A stretch of 64,000 bases of DNA from Cellulomonas sp. SG140. Its GTDB lineage: Bacteria; Actinomycetota; Actinomycetes; Actinomycetales; Cellulomonadaceae. The notes under the pieces were generated by a model. The model worked only from the letters and a program-made list of their open reading frames with translations, was not told the origin of the DNA and did not search any database. Below, piece after piece: positions 22,740 to 33,008 of the stretch. How positions within the stretch are numbered: position 1 is the first letter of the stretch; each line of letters begins with the position of its first letter. The stretch spans positions 1 through 64,000 of the forward strand of contig NZ_JANZLA010000006.1 in the NCBI RefSeq assembly GCF_025770785.1, written 5' to 3'. The translations under genes and the position numbers were made by a program.

Positions 22740-24842
22740 TCAGACCGTGCGGCCGATGGTGTCCTCGAGGATGGAGGGGCCACCCGGGGTGGTCTTCTGC
22801 ACCTGCAGCAGGAACTCGACGTTCGACTTCGTCTCGCGCAGCTTGCCGAGCAGCAGCTCGATCGCCTGCTGCTGGTCGAGCGCACCGAGCACCCGGCGCA
22901 GCTTGTAGACGATCTTCAGCTCGTCGGTGGACATGAGGATCTCCTCGCGGCGGGTGCCGGACGCGTTGACGTCCACCGCCGGGAAGATCCGCTTGTCCGC
23001 CAGCGACCGGGACAGCCGCAGCTCCATGTTCCCGGTGCCCTTGAACTCCTCGAAGATGATGTCGTCCATCTTCGATCCCGTCTCCACGAGGGCCGAGGCG
23101 ACGATCGTCAGCGAGCCGCCGTTCTCGATGTTGCGCGCGGCACCGAAGAACTTCTTCGGCGGGTACAGCGCCGCGGCGTCGACACCGCCGGACAGGATGC
23201 GCCCGGAGGCCGGTGCCGCGAGGTTGTACGCGCGCGACAGGCGGGTGATCGAGTCGAGCAGCACCACGACGTCCTGACCCAGCTCGACCAGGCGCTTGGC
23301 CCGCTCGATCGCGAGCTCGGCGACGATCGTGTGGTCCGACGCCGGCCGGTCGAAGGTCGAGGCGATCACCTCTCCCTTCACCGTCCGCTCCATGTCCGTG
23401 ACCTCCTCGGGGCGCTCGTCGACGAGCACGACCATGAGGTGGACCTCGGGGTTGTTCGCGGTGATCGAGTTGGCGATCTGCTGCATGATGATCGTCTTGC
23501 CGGCCTTGGGCGGCGCGACGATGAGGCCGCGCTGGCCCTTGCCGATGGGCGCGACGATGTCGATCACGCGGGGCGTCAGCCGGGTCGGCTCGGTCTCCAG
23601 GCGCAGGCGCTCCTGGGGGTAGAGCGGCGTCAGCTTGCCGAACTCGGGCCGCTGACGCGCCTGCTCCGGCGTCAGGCCGTTGACGGTGTCGAGCCGCACC
23701 AGCGCGTTGAATTTGTTCGGCCGGTTCCCCGCCGGCGGCAGCTCGCCCTCACGGGGCTGGCGGACGGCACCGGTGATCGCGTCACCGCGGCGCAGCCCGG
23801 CCTTCTTCACCTGACCGAGGCTGACGTACACGTCGTGCGGGCCCGGCAGGTAGCCGCTGGTCCGCACGAAGGCGTAGGACTCGAGCACGTCGAGGATGCC
23901 CGCGACGGGCAGCAGCACGTCGTCCTCGGACAGCTCGACCTCGTTGTCCAGACCGAGGAGGTCCGGACCGTTGGGGCCCCGGCCGCGACCGCGCTTGCGG
24001 TCCCGGTCGCGGTAGCGGTCCCGGGACCGACGACGACGGCCGTTGCCCTCGCCCTCGTCGCCCGCGTCGGTGCGCTCGGCCTGCCCGGCCGGGCCCTGGG
24101 TGCGCTCGGTGCGCTGCTGGCGGTCGCCGCGGACGAAGCCCTCGCGCTCGTAGCGGAGGCGGTCCTGCGCCGGACGCTCGCCGCCCTGACGCTCCTGGTC
24201 GGGGCGGTCCGGACCCTCGGCTCCCGTGTCGCCCGTGGGCTCGGCTGCGCGGAGCTGCGCGCGGTCCGCCTCGTCGGCACGGACGGGCGCACCGGCGCCG
24301 CGACCGGCGCGGCGGCTGCGGCGCTCGGCGTTGACGCCGACGACGGCCTCGACCGCACGGGCCGCGCGGTCCTCGCGGTCGTCCTGGTGCGCCGTCGTCC
24401 GCGCGTCGAGCGCGGCCTCGAGGCCGGCAAGTGCGTCCTGCGCGCCACGGACCGGGCGAGCCTCCTCGTCCCCGGAGCCCAGTGGTGCGCGCGCGGGCCG
24501 CGCCGCGCGCCGGGGCGGCCGCTCCGCCCGCTCGGCCGGCCGGTCTGCGGGCTCGTCGGTGCGCTCGGGCAACGCGAGCGCTGCCGTGGTCTGGGGTGCG
24601 ACGACCGGCTCGGCGGCCACCCGCCGCGCCTCCCGCGGGCGGCTCTCCTGCGATGCCGGGCCCGCCGTGCCGCGTGCGGCGCCGATCGCCTGCACCAGCT
24701 CGCCCTTGCGCATCTTCGAGGTGCCCTTCACGCCGAGCTGGGCCGCCATGGCCTGCAGCTCGGGGAGCCGGAGGGCGGACAGCCCCCCGGAACGGGCGGT
24801 ACCGCCGGAACTCGTCACGGCGGTGTCGATGGTGTCTGTCAC
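22740..24842 (-). CDS. rho: Transcription termination factor Rho with large N-terminal insertion
   Basis: 700 residues against about 420 in E. coli Rho. GTG 24842 is preceded by GAAGG. The Rho-N helical domain ([15 protein letters not shown]) occupies residues about 20-52. Then comes an about 245-residue Arg/Glu/Asp/Ala-rich, probably disordered insertion ending in [21 protein letters not shown]. The RNA-binding OSB domain ([18 protein letters not shown]) follows, then the RecA-like motor with Walker A APPKAGKT at about 443-450. Hexameric helicase that terminates untranslated transcripts. Such insertions are known in high-GC actinobacteria. Confidence 0.98.
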   Translation of the reverse strand: MTDTIDTAVTSSGGTARSGGLSALRLPELQAMAAQLGVKGTSKMRKGELVQAIGAARGTAGPASQESRPREARRVAAEPVVAPQTTAALALPERTDEPADRPAERAERPPRRAARPARAPLGSGDEEARPVRGAQDALAGLEAALDARTTAHQDDREDRAARAVEAVVGVNAERRSRRAGRGAGAPVRADEADRAQLRAAEPTGDTGAEGPDRPDQERQGGERPAQDRLRYEREGFVRGDRQQRTERTQGPAGQAERTDAGDEGEGNGRRRRSRDRYRDRDRKRGRGRGPNGPDLLGLDNEVELSEDDVLLPVAGILDVLESYAFVRTSGYLPGPHDVYVSLGQVKKAGLRRGDAITGAVRQPREGELPPAGNRPNKFNALVRLDTVNGLTPEQARQRPEFGKLTPLYPQERLRLETEPTRLTPRVIDIVAPIGKGQRGLIVAPPKAGKTIIMQQIANSITANNPEVHLMVVLVDERPEEVTDMERTVKGEVIASTFDRPASDHTIVAELAIERAKRLVELGQDVVVLLDSITRLSRAYNLAAPASGRILSGGVDAAALYPPKKFFGAARNIENGGSLTIVASALVETGSKMDDIIFEEFKGTGNMELRLSRSLADKRIFPAVDVNASGTRREEILMSTDELKIVYKLRRVLGALDQQQAIELLLGKLRETKSNVEFLLQVQKTTPGGPSILEDTIGRTV

Positions 24843-25177
24843 GAAGGACCCTTCCCCCTCGTCGGGCCTCCCGACGCTCGTCGGGACGGCCGTCGCCCGG
24901 TCCGGGACCGGGCGGTGGTGGAGCCGCACGGAAGACGTTCGACGACGTCAGCTCACGTGGGCGGGGCGTTCCCGTTCGTCGACTCGTGCCGAACGTGTGC
25001 GGGGTGCTGGTGCACCGGTCCAGGCGGTCCCGACCGTGCCGGGGCCGCGAAACCGTCGCTCCTGCGATGAGGACGAGGTCCGGGGAACGTCACGATGCTA
25101 GCACCGGCGGACGTCCCGACCGGCGCGCGTCGCGCGCTGTGGACGCCCCGCGTCGGTGCTGGCAGCGGCCGTGCCGG
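24843..25177 (-). other. 335-base gap: rho promoter and long leader
   Basis: No gene is supported here. From a probable -10 at 25095 the transcript would carry about 245 untranslated bases before the rho GTG. The region is C-rich in the transcript sense in places (CACCACCGCCCGGTCCC), as expected for a Rho-loading site and rho autoregulation. No convincing terminator hairpin follows thrB. Confidence 0.45.
25095..25100 (-). promoter_or_regulatory. Possible rho promoter (-10 TAGCAT)
   Basis: TAGCAT on the minus strand fits TAnnnT; CCGGTC at 17 bases upstream is a poor -35. It lies about 250 bases upstream of rho. Confidence 0.4.
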
Positions 25178-26116
25178 TCAGCTCAGGGGGGACCGCTCGG
25201 CGACCGCCCCGCGGGGGTCCACCGGCAGGGGCAGCACCAGCCAGCCGGCCATCACGCCGCCGAACGCCGCCGCGATCGCCGCGTCCGCATCCGTGCCGCC
25301 GTCCGCCGTGCGGCGGGCCAGCACCAGCACCGTGGGTCCGGCACCGGACACCACGGCGGCGATCCCCTGCCGGCGGAGCGCTCCGACCAGCGCGAGCGAG
25401 TCCGGCATCACGGCGCGGCGGTACTCCTGGTGCAGCCGGTCCTCGGTGGCGGGCAGCAGCAGGTCAGGCCGCCGGCCGAGCGCCTCGACCAGCAGCGCGG
25501 CACGGCCGGCCTCGAACGCGGCGTCCCCGTGCGGCACCTGGGCGGGCAGCACGCTGCGGGCCGTCCGCGTCGACAGGTGCTGCGGCGGGACCACGGCCAC
25601 GGGGAGCACGTCGGGATGCACCGGCAGCCGCGCGGCGCGCACCCTCGAGTCGTCCGACCAGGCGACGGTCGCGCCCCCGAGCAGCGCGGGGGCGGCGTTG
25701 TCCGGGTGTCCCTCCATCTGCGTCGCCAGGGCGAGGCAGGTGTCGTCGTCCAGGGCACCGGGGTCGGCGATCAGGCCTCGTGCGGCCAGGATGCCGGCGA
25801 CCACCGCGGCCGCGGACGAGCCCAGACCCCGCCCGTGCGGGATGCGGTTGTGGCACACCAGGTGCAGGCCCACCTGCGAGGCGCCCACGTGGTCCAGCGC
25901 GAGACGGACCGCCCGGACCACCAGGTGCTGCTCGTCGTCCGGCACCTGGCCGGCACCCTCCCCCGAGACCTCGACCGTGGCACCCGGGGAGCCGACGGCG
26001 CGCACCTCGAGCTCGTCGTGCAGGGACAGCGCGACGCCGAGCGCGTCGAAGCCAGGACCGAGGTTCGCGCTCGTCGCGGGCACGCGGACGTGCACCCGGT
26101 CGGCGGCCAGGCGCAT
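25178..26116 (-). CDS. thrB: Homoserine kinase
   Basis: 312 residues, a GHMP kinase. Motif 1 is VPATSANLGPGFDALG. The nucleotide loop is HGRGLGSSAAAVVAG and motif 3 is VVSGAGPTVLVLA. It phosphorylates homoserine to O-phosphohomoserine, the substrate of ThrC encoded three bases upstream. The order hom-thrC-thrB is the standard actinobacterial threonine operon. Confidence 0.98.
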   Translation of the reverse strand: MRLAADRVHVRVPATSANLGPGFDALGVALSLHDELEVRAVGSPGATVEVSGEGAGQVPDDEQHLVVRAVRLALDHVGASQVGLHLVCHNRIPHGRGLGSSAAAVVAGILAARGLIADPGALDDDTCLALATQMEGHPDNAAPALLGGATVAWSDDSRVRAARLPVHPDVLPVAVVPPQHLSTRTARSVLPAQVPHGDAAFEAGRAALLVEALGRRPDLLLPATEDRLHQEYRRAVMPDSLALVGALRRQGIAAVVSGAGPTVLVLARRTADGGTDADAAIAAAFGGVMAGWLVLPLPVDPRGAVAERSPLS

Positions 26117-26119
26117 CGC

Positions 26120-27211
26120 TCAGTCCAGGCCGAGGGCGTCGGCGATGGACACGACGTCCGCCGACACGCGAACGGGCTGCACGTCGCCGCCGTCGGCGGT
26201 GCGGAGCGCCCACTGCGGGTCCTTCAGGCCGTGCCCGGTCACCGTGACGGTGATCCGCAGGCCGGCCGGGATGCGGCCAGCCTCGGACAGCGCCAGGAGG
26301 CCGGCGACCCCGGTGGCAGACGCGGGCTCGACGAACACCCCCTCCTGCGCCGACAGGAACCGGTGCGCGGCCAGGATCTGCTCGTCCGTCACGGACTCGA
26401 TGAGACCGCCGGAGGTGTCGCGCGCGTCCTCGGCCTGCGCCCACGACGCGGGGTTGCCGATGCGGATGGCTGTGGCGATCGTCTCCGGGGCGTCCACCGG
26501 GTGCCCCAGCACGATCGGCGCGGCACCGGCGGCCTGGAAGCCCCACATCGCCGGCGTGCGGCTCGCCACGGCCGGCAGGCCCGAGCCGCCGTCGAGGCCC
26601 GCGTACTCGCGGTAGCCCTTCCAGTACGCGGTGATGTTCCCCGCGTTGCCGACCGGCAGCACGTGCACGTCCGGGGCGTCGCCGAGCGAGTCGACGATCT
26701 CGAACGCCGCCGTCTTCTGGCCCTCGATGCGGTCGGGGTTGACCGAGTTCACCAGCTCGACCGGGTAGGCCTCGGCCAGCTTGCGGGCGGCGACCAGGCA
26801 GTCGTCGAAGTTGCCGTCCACCTGCAGCAGCCGGGCCCCGTGGGCGACGGCCTGGCTCAGCTTGCCCATCGCGATCTTGCCGTCCGGCACCAGCACGGCG
26901 CAGACCATGCCCGCGCGCGCGGCGTAGGCCGCGGCCGAGGCCGAGGTGTTGCCGGTCGACGCGCAGACGACGGCCTTCGCACCGCGTCCGGCCGCGGCCG
27001 AGATCGCGGTGGTCATGCCGCGGTCCTTGAACGAGCCGGTCGGGTTCATGCCCTCGACCTTGAGGTGCACCTCCGCACCGATCCGGGTGGACAGAACGGG
27101 GGCCGGAACCAGCGGCGTACCGCCCTCGGCGAGGGTGACCACCTTCTGCTGGACGTGGGCGGGCAGGCGGTCGGCGTACTCGGCGATCACGCCGCGCCAC
27201 TGGTGGGCCAT
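26120..27211 (-). CDS. thrC: Threonine synthase
   Basis: 363 residues, the short actinobacterial type. The PLP lysine is Lys62 in [10 protein letters not shown]. The phosphate-binding loop is [14 protein letters not shown] and the substrate loop [14 protein letters not shown]. It converts O-phosphohomoserine to threonine in the cytoplasm. ATG 27211 overlaps the hom stop (TGATG). Confidence 0.98.
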   Translation of the reverse strand: MAHQWRGVIAEYADRLPAHVQQKVVTLAEGGTPLVPAPVLSTRIGAEVHLKVEGMNPTGSFKDRGMTTAISAAAGRGAKAVVCASTGNTSASAAAYAARAGMVCAVLVPDGKIAMGKLSQAVAHGARLLQVDGNFDDCLVAARKLAEAYPVELVNSVNPDRIEGQKTAAFEIVDSLGDAPDVHVLPVGNAGNITAYWKGYREYAGLDGGSGLPAVASRTPAMWGFQAAGAAPIVLGHPVDAPETIATAIRIGNPASWAQAEDARDTSGGLIESVTDEQILAAHRFLSAQEGVFVEPASATGVAGLLALSEAGRIPAGLRITVTVTGHGLKDPQWALRTADGGDVQPVRVSADVVSIADALGLD

Positions 27212-28524
27212 CAGGCTCCCTCGACTCGCAGGACGGACAGCACGGCGCGCACCACGGCGAGCTCCGCGATCGCGGCGACCGTGGCGCGGAGGTTCGCCTC
27301 GGACGCGACGTGCGTGGTGATCACCAGGTGCGCGGCGTCTCTGGCAGCGGGCGACTGGCGCACCGCCTCGATGGACACCTCGTGCTCGGCGAGCAGGGCG
27401 GCCACCTGGGCCAGCACGCCCGGACGGTCCTCCACGTCCAGACGCACCTGGTACCGGGCCCGGCCGGCACCGGCCGGCAGCACCGGGAGGTCCGCGTAGG
27501 ACGACTCGACGGGACCCTTGCCACCGAGCACGCGGTGCCGCGCCACCGAGACGACGTCGCCGAGCACCGCGGAGGCGGTCGGGGCCCCGCCCGCGCCACG
27601 GCCGAGGAACATCAGCTCCCCGGCGGCGTCGGACTCGACGAACACGGCGTTGAACGAGCCGCCGACCTTGGCCAGCGGATGCCCCTCCGGCACCAGCGAC
27701 GGGTGCACCTGCACCAGGACGCCGTCCCGGCCGGTCTCCTCGTCGGGCACCCGCTCGGCGATGGCGAGCAGCTTGAGCACGTGGCCGGTGCGCGCCGCCC
27801 ACGCGACGTCGTCCGCGGTCAGGGCGGTGATGCCCTCGCGACCGACGTCGTCCAGCGAGACCCGGGTGTGGAACGCGAGCGAGGCCAGGATCGCGGCCTT
27901 CGCCGCGGCGTCGTACCCCTCGACGTCCGCCGTCGGGTCGGCCTCGGCGTAGCCCAGCGCCTGCGCCTCCTTGACGGCCATGTCGAGGTCGAGACCCTCG
28001 GCGGCCATCCGGTCGAGCACGTAGTTGGTGGTGCCGTTGACGATGCCGAGCACGCGCCGCACCCCGTCGCCCGCGAGGGACTCGCGCACCGCGCGCACCA
28101 CCGGGACGGCACCGGCCACGGCCGCCTCGAAGTACAGGTCGACACCGGCGGCCTCCGCTGCCGCGTAGAGCGTCGGACCGTCCTGCGCGAGCAGCGCCTT
28201 GTTCGCGGTCACCACCGCGGCACCGTGGGCGATCGCCTCGAGGATCAGGCTGCGGGCGGGCTCGATGCCGCCCATCAGCTCGACCACCACGTCCGCCCGG
28301 CGGACCAGGGACTGCGCGTCGGTGGTGAGGAGGGCGGGGTCCACGACGGGGTCGCGCTCGGCGTCGAGGCTGCGGACGGCGACCCCGACGATCGTCAGCG
28401 GCGCCCCGACGCGTGCCGCCAGGTCGTCGGCCTGCTCGGTGAGCAGCCGGACCACCTGGGTGCCGACCACGCCGCAGCCGAGGACGGCCACGCGCAACGG
28501 TCCGGAGGTGGGCGCAGCGCTCAC
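27211..28524 (-). CDS. hom: Homoserine dehydrogenase
   Basis: 437 residues. The N-terminal NAD(P) Rossmann motif is [17 protein letters not shown]. The catalytic domain includes [14 protein letters not shown] and the family signature [19 protein letters not shown]. The C-terminal ACT domain (about 355-437, [16 protein letters not shown]) allows threonine feedback inhibition. GTG 28524 follows GGAGAGG. It reduces aspartate semialdehyde to homoserine. Confidence 0.98.
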   Translation of the reverse strand: MSAAPTSGPLRVAVLGCGVVGTQVVRLLTEQADDLAARVGAPLTIVGVAVRSLDAERDPVVDPALLTTDAQSLVRRADVVVELMGGIEPARSLILEAIAHGAAVVTANKALLAQDGPTLYAAAEAAGVDLYFEAAVAGAVPVVRAVRESLAGDGVRRVLGIVNGTTNYVLDRMAAEGLDLDMAVKEAQALGYAEADPTADVEGYDAAAKAAILASLAFHTRVSLDDVGREGITALTADDVAWAARTGHVLKLLAIAERVPDEETGRDGVLVQVHPSLVPEGHPLAKVGGSFNAVFVESDAAGELMFLGRGAGGAPTASAVLGDVVSVARHRVLGGKGPVESSYADLPVLPAGAGRARYQVRLDVEDRPGVLAQVAALLAEHEVSIEAVRQSPAARDAAHLVITTHVASEANLRATVAAIAELAVVRAVLSVLRVEGA

Positions 28525-28556
28525 GGGTACCTCTCCTCGTGGGGGTGTCGGCGCAT

Positions 28557-28562
28557 ACGATA
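28557..28562 (-). promoter_or_regulatory. Possible -10 (TATCGT) upstream of hom
   Basis: TATCGT on the minus strand lies in the 126-base lysA-hom gap, 33 bases before the GTG. The -35 is poor, so hom may instead be read through from lysA. Confidence 0.3.
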
Positions 28563-28650
28563 CGGGCCCCCGTCGCGGCGGTGTCCGGGCCGATCAGGGG
28601 TCGGGCACACCGCTCCCGGCGCCGCACGGCGACGCCCGAGACCGCGCGGA

Positions 28651-30009
28651 TCAGCCCTCGTCGAGCGCCAGCAGGTCCGCGACCGTCTCCCGGCGCAGCA
28701 GCACGCGGGCCGCACCGTCGCGCACACCGACCACCGGGGGCCGGGGCACGAGGTTGTAGGTCGAGGCCATCGACCTCCCGTAGGCCCCCGTCGCCGGCAC
28801 CGCGAGCAGGTCGCCCGCGTGCACGTCCCCCGGCAGCTGCACCTCGTGGACCACGATGTCGCCGCTCTCGCAGTGCTTGCCCACCACGCGCGCCAGCACG
28901 GGCTCCGCCCCGGACGACCGTCCGACGACCTCCGCGTGGTACCGGGCGCCGTACAGAGCTGGACGGATGTTGTCGCTCATCCCGCCGTCCACCGACACGT
29001 AGGTGCGCACCCGGCCGTCGTCGAGGCGCACCGGCTTCACGGTGCCGACCGTGTAGAGCGTCAGACCCGCCGGCCCGACGATCGCCCGGCCGGGCTCCAC
29101 CGAGAACCGCGGCAGCGCCGTCCGGGTGTCCCGCGCCGCGGCCGCCACCGCGGCTGCGACGCCGTCCGCCACCTCGTCGGTGTCCATCGGCTCCTCGCCG
29201 GGCAGGTACGCGATGCCGTACCCGCCACCGAGGTCCACCTCCTCGACCAGCACGCCGGCGCGCGCGGCGAGCTCGGCGCGCAGCTCGAGCACCCGCCGCG
29301 CGGCGACCTCGAACCCCGTCGGGTCGAGGATCTGCGAGCCGATGTGCGAGTGGATGCCGAGCAGCCGCAGCGACGGGCGGTCCAGCACCGCGAGCAGGGC
29401 GGTCATCGCCGGGCTGTCGCCGCCGGGGCCGGCCGCCATCGACAGCCCGAACTTCTGGTCCTCGTGCGCCGTGGAGATGTACTCGTGGCCACCCGCGTGG
29501 ACGCCGGTGGTCACCCGCACCATCACCGGTGCGACCAGTCCCCGCGCCGCGGCCGCCGCGGCGAGGCGGTCGATCTCCACCAGCGAGTCGGCGACCAGCC
29601 GGCCGACGCCGGCGTCGAGGGCCGCCGCGATCTCCTCGTCGGATTTGTTGTTGCCGTGCATGCCGAGGTGCTCGCCCGGCACGCCGGCCGCGAGCGCGAC
29701 GGCCAGCTCGCCGCCGGTCGCGACGTCGACGCGGAGACCCTCCTCGTGCACCCACCGCGCGACGGCACGGGACAGGAACGCCTTGCCGGCGTAGTAGACG
29801 TCCACCTCGCACCCGAGGGCGGCGAAGGCCCGCTCGAACGCGGAGCGGAAGCCCCGTGCCCGCGCGCGCAGGTCCGCCTCGTCCAGGACGTAGGCCGGTG
29901 TGCCGAACCGCGCGGCGAGCTCGTGCACGTCGACGCCCGCGACCGACAGCGACCCGTCCGCCGTCCTGGTGCTGCCGGACGACCACGGCTCCCCGAGCGG
30001 GCCGGTCAC
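28651..30009 (-). CDS. lysA: Diaminopimelate decarboxylase
   Basis: 452 residues from GTG 30009, overlapping the argS stop. The PLP lysine is Lys76 ([10 protein letters not shown]). [10 protein letters not shown], the glycine loop [21 protein letters not shown] and the C-terminal GKHCESGD catalytic Cys are all present. It makes lysine from meso-diaminopimelate and so controls the partition between wall precursor and lysine. argS-lysA adjacency is typical of actinobacteria. Confidence 0.98.
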   Translation of the reverse strand: MTGPLGEPWSSGSTRTADGSLSVAGVDVHELAARFGTPAYVLDEADLRARARGFRSAFERAFAALGCEVDVYYAGKAFLSRAVARWVHEEGLRVDVATGGELAVALAAGVPGEHLGMHGNNKSDEEIAAALDAGVGRLVADSLVEIDRLAAAAAARGLVAPVMVRVTTGVHAGGHEYISTAHEDQKFGLSMAAGPGGDSPAMTALLAVLDRPSLRLLGIHSHIGSQILDPTGFEVAARRVLELRAELAARAGVLVEEVDLGGGYGIAYLPGEEPMDTDEVADGVAAAVAAAARDTRTALPRFSVEPGRAIVGPAGLTLYTVGTVKPVRLDDGRVRTYVSVDGGMSDNIRPALYGARYHAEVVGRSSGAEPVLARVVGKHCESGDIVVHEVQLPGDVHAGDLLAVPATGAYGRSMASTYNLVPRPPVVGVRDGAARVLLRRETVADLLALDEG

Positions 30010-31685
30010 ATCCGCTCCGGCGCGCTGACACCCAGCAGCGCCAGCCCGTTGGCCAGCACCTGGCGGGTCGCGTCGTTCAGCCACAGGCGCGTGCGGTGCA
30101 CGTCGGACACGTCCTCGTCGCCGAACGGCGTGACGCGGCGCTGGTCGTACCACTTGTGGTAGGCGCCGGCGAGGTCCTCGAGGTAGCGGGCGACGCGGTG
30201 CGGCTCGCGCAGCTCCGCGGCGGCGGCGACGACGCGTGGCAGCTCCGCGAGCCGGCCGAGCAGCACCGCCTCGGACTCGTGGTCCAGGAGCGAGGCGTCG
30301 AAACCGTCCTCGATGCGCACCCCCGAGTCGGCGGCGTTGCGACCGACGTTGACCGTGCGCGCGTGGGCGTACTGCACGTAGTAGACGGGGTTCTCGTTGG
30401 TCGCCTTCGCCAGCAGGTCGAGGTCGAGGTCGATCGCCGAGTCGGTCGACGAGCGGGCGAGGGCGTACCGGGCGGCGTCGACGCCGACGGCGTCGACCAG
30501 GTCGTCGATGGTGACGACCGTGCCCGCGCGCTTGCTCATCCGCACCGGCTCGCCGTCCTTGACCAGGTTGACCAGCTGGCCGATCAGCAGCTCGAGGTTG
30601 ACGTGCGGCGTGTCCCCGAAGGCGGCGCAGACGGCCATCATCCGGCCGATGTAGCCGTGGTGGTCGGCGCCGAGCATGATCACCACGCGGTCGGCGCCGC
30701 GCTCCCGCTTGTCCAGGTAGTAGGCGATGTCACCGGCGATGTACGCCGCCTCGCCGTCGGACTTGATCACCACGCGGTCCTTGTCGTCCCCGAACGTGGT
30801 GGTGCGCAGCCAGACGGCGCCGTCCTTCTCGTAGATGTGCCCGGCCTCGCGCAGCCGCTCCACGGCCCGGTCCACCGCACCCGACTCGTGCAGCGAGTCC
30901 TCGTGGAAGTAGACGTCGAACTCGACGCCGAAGTCGCGCAGCGACTGCTTGATCTCGGCGAACATCAGCTCGACGCCCCGCACGCGGAACGCCTCGGTCG
31001 CCTCGCGGTCCGGCAGCGTCCGCGGGTCCGGCTCGCCGGCCGCGAGCGCGTCGGCGACCACCTGCTCCGCGATGTCGGTGATGTACTGCCCGCCGTAGCC
31101 GTCCTCCGGGGCCTCCTCGCCCCGCGACCGCGCTACCAGCGACCGGGCGAACCGGTCGATCTGGGCGCCGTGGTCGTTGAAGTAGTACTCGCGCGTCACC
31201 GTGGCGCCCGACGCCTCGAGCACGCGCGCCAGGCTGTCCCCGACCGCCGCCCACCGCACCCCGCCGATGTGCAGCGGACCGGTCGGGTTGGCGGACACGA
31301 ACTCGAGGTTGACCGCGATGCCGTCGAACGACGTGTTGCGGCCGTACCCGGGCCCCTGGTCGACGATCGTGCGGGCCAGCTCGCCGGCGGCGGCCGCGTC
31401 GAGCCGGATGTTGAGGAAGCCCGGGCCGGCCACCTCCACAGAGGCGACGCCCGGCGTCTGCTCGAGGCGGCCCGCCAGGTCGGCGGCCAGGGCGCGCGGC
31501 GTCGCGCCGGCCTTCTTCGCCAGCTGCATCGCGACGTTGGTCGACCAGTCGCCGTGCTCGCGCTGACGGGGTCGCTCGAGGTGCACCTCGGCCGGGATCG
31601 CGGCCGGGTCGAGGGCGAGGCTGCCGTCGTCCACGGCGGCCAGGAGAGCGGCGCGCACGGCCTGCGCGAGCTGATCGGGGGTCAC
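30006..31685 (-). CDS. argS: Arginyl-tRNA synthetase
   Basis: 559 residues. The N-terminal Add1 domain (about 90) precedes the HIGH variant [10 protein letters not shown]. The KMSKS equivalent is [10 protein letters not shown]. The C-terminal DALR anticodon-binding domain ends in [17 protein letters not shown] 31685 has no Shine-Dalgarno; TAGGCT six bases upstream indicates a leaderless start. The gene for a tRNA-Arg lies 0.9 kb away on the other strand. Confidence 0.98.
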   Translation of the reverse strand: MTPDQLAQAVRAALLAAVDDGSLALDPAAIPAEVHLERPRQREHGDWSTNVAMQLAKKAGATPRALAADLAGRLEQTPGVASVEVAGPGFLNIRLDAAAAGELARTIVDQGPGYGRNTSFDGIAVNLEFVSANPTGPLHIGGVRWAAVGDSLARVLEASGATVTREYYFNDHGAQIDRFARSLVARSRGEEAPEDGYGGQYITDIAEQVVADALAAGEPDPRTLPDREATEAFRVRGVELMFAEIKQSLRDFGVEFDVYFHEDSLHESGAVDRAVERLREAGHIYEKDGAVWLRTTTFGDDKDRVVIKSDGEAAYIAGDIAYYLDKRERGADRVVIMLGADHHGYIGRMMAVCAAFGDTPHVNLELLIGQLVNLVKDGEPVRMSKRAGTVVTIDDLVDAVGVDAARYALARSSTDSAIDLDLDLLAKATNENPVYYVQYAHARTVNVGRNAADSGVRIEDGFDASLLDHESEAVLLGRLAELPRVVAAAAELREPHRVARYLEDLAGAYHKWYDQRRVTPFGDEDVSDVHRTRLWLNDATRQVLANGLALLGVSAPERM

Positions 31686-31691
31686 CGCGTC

Positions 31692-31697
31692 AGCCTA
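31692..31697 (-). promoter_or_regulatory. -10 hexamer TAGGCT, leaderless-type, for argS
   Basis: TAGGCT on the minus strand ends six bases before GTG 31685; no Shine-Dalgarno is seen in between. Confidence 0.5.
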
Positions 31698-31836
31698 CCG
31701 AGCAGCACGTGGCCGCCCGGTCGGCGTCCGGGCGGCCCGCGAGCAGCGCCCGCGCAGGTGAGGCGTCGGCAGCACGAGGGGTGAGACGTCGGACGACCGG
31801 TCCCGGGCAGGCGTCCGATGCAGGCACACTGTCCCC

Positions 31837-32493
31837 ATGGCGCGACGTACCGGTCTGATCGACAGCGCGGTCGAACAGCTGAGCTCCCGCATCGTCTCGG
31901 GCGAGTGGGGGGTGGGGACCCGGATCCCTCCCGAGCCCGCGCTGGTGGAGCTGCTCGGTGTGGGTCGCAACACCGTGCGGGAGGCGGTGCAGTCCCTGGT
32001 GCACGCCGGGCTGCTGGAGCGGCGGCAGGGCTCGGGCACGTACGTGCTGTCCAGCTCCGAGATGGCGGTGAGCATGAGCCGCCAGATCGCCGAGGCGCGC
32101 CAGCGCGACGTGATCGAGGTCCGTCGGGCGCTCGAGGTCGAGGCCGCCCGGCTCGCCGCGCGTCGCCGCACCGCCACCGACGCCGCCACGCTCGTCTCAC
32201 GTCGCGACGCCCGCTCCGCCGCCTACCTGGCCGGCGACCTCGACCAGATGGTGGAGACGGACCTCGCGCTGCACCGCGCCATCGTGGAGACGGCCGCCAA
32301 CCCCGTGCTGCTGTCCCTCTACGAGAACCTGATCGACGCGATCGGCGACAACATCCGGTTCAACTTCATCGGCGAGGACGCCCACGGGCACGACGCGCAC
32401 GACGGGCTGATCGACGCGATCGTCGCCGGCAACGACGCGCGGGCGGTCGACGAGACGTCGACGTACCTGTCCGACCTGGTCCGTGAGCAGTGA
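31837..32493 (+). CDS. GntR-family (FadR/FCD) transcriptional regulator
   Basis: 218 residues. The winged helix (LSSRIVSGEWGVGTRIPPEPALVELLGVGRN onward) with the recognition helix NTVREAVQSLVHAGLL spans about 15-70. The FCD ligand domain follows, with metal-binding His/Asp in TDLALHRAIVE and HDGLIDAI. The N-terminus is near the ATG and no Shine-Dalgarno is visible. FadR/FCD members sense organic acids or fatty acyl-CoA. There is no adjacent metabolic gene on the strand, so the target is unknown. Confidence 0.92.
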   Translation: MARRTGLIDSAVEQLSSRIVSGEWGVGTRIPPEPALVELLGVGRNTVREAVQSLVHAGLLERRQGSGTYVLSSSEMAVSMSRQIAEARQRDVIEVRRALEVEAARLAARRRTATDAATLVSRRDARSAAYLAGDLDQMVETDLALHRAIVETAANPVLLSLYENLIDAIGDNIRFNFIGEDAHGHDAHDGLIDAIVAGNDARAVDETSTYLSDLVREQ

Positions 32494-32504
32494 GCGCCGG
32501 CTGG

Positions 32505-32510
32505 TAGTCT
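32505..32510 (+). promoter_or_regulatory. Possible tRNA promoter (-10 TAGTCT)
   Basis: TAGTCT lies 60 bases before the tRNA, just after the GntR stop; GTGAGC at 32483 is a weak -35 partly inside the regulator gene. Confidence 0.35.
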
Positions 32511-32569
32511 CGGTCTCCGCGTCGCGGCGCAGCCGGAGGAGTGATCGTCCGGTTGGCTGACGGCGACAG

Positions 32570-32642
32570 GCCCGCGTAGCTCAGTGGATAGAGCGTCTGC
32601 CTCCGGAGCAGAAGGCCGCTGGTTCGAGTCCAGTCGCGGGCA
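32570..32642 (+). tRNA. tRNA-Arg (anticodon CCG)
   Basis: 73 bases with all four arms: acceptor GCCCGCG/CGCGGGC with discriminator A, D-arm with GCTCAGTGGATAGAGC and anticodon stem TCTGC/GCAGA around CTCCGGA. The T-arm contains GGTTCGAGTCC. The anticodon CCG reads CGG, a frequent Arg codon here. CCA is not encoded. Confidence 0.97.
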
Positions 32643-32646
32643 CGTT

Positions 32647-32681
32647 GAAGCCCTGGTCACCGCAGCGGTGGCCGGGGCTTC
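32647..32681 (+). terminator. tRNA-Arg terminator
   Basis: GAAGCCCTGGTCACCGC pairs with GGTGGCCGGGGCTTC around a short loop, with one or two mismatches. It begins five bases after the tRNA. Confidence 0.65.
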
Positions 32682-33008
32682 GTCGTCCGGTCGGTGGATG
32701 GCCGCCGGACCGCCGGGAGTGCGTTCGCCCGGGTGATCCTGTCGATCCCGGTCCGCGAACCGGCCCCTTGAGCGCCACTACAGGACTAGCGTCCAGATTC
32801 GTTGCGGTCCCCGCCGGACCCCCTGCCGGCGGGGGCCGCGCCATGTCCGGCCCGAGTGCCGAGCGCGGCACCGCGACGCCGGCGAACACCCCGCCGACGT
32901 CAGCGGGCGCGAGGCCACGACCGAACCGAGGGTCGGAGGGAACCGACGGTTCGACCTGACCTCCCTCAGGACCTGACGCGGCGGAGGGTCAGGCCCGCGG
33001 GCCCGGCG
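32682..33008. other. Gene-free stretch between tRNA-Arg and the LysR regulator
   Basis: I see no convincing gene. A 38-codon open frame at 32843 has no ribosome site and Pro/Arg/Thr-rich shadow-like composition. GC-rich self-complementary runs near 32990-33007 (GGCCCGCGGGCC) could terminate the LysR gene, whose 3' end is at 33009. Confidence 0.5.

Noticed and set aside
32843-32959. 38-codon open frame after tRNA-Arg
   Set aside because: No ribosome site or promoter, composition typical of shadow frames, no recognisable motif.
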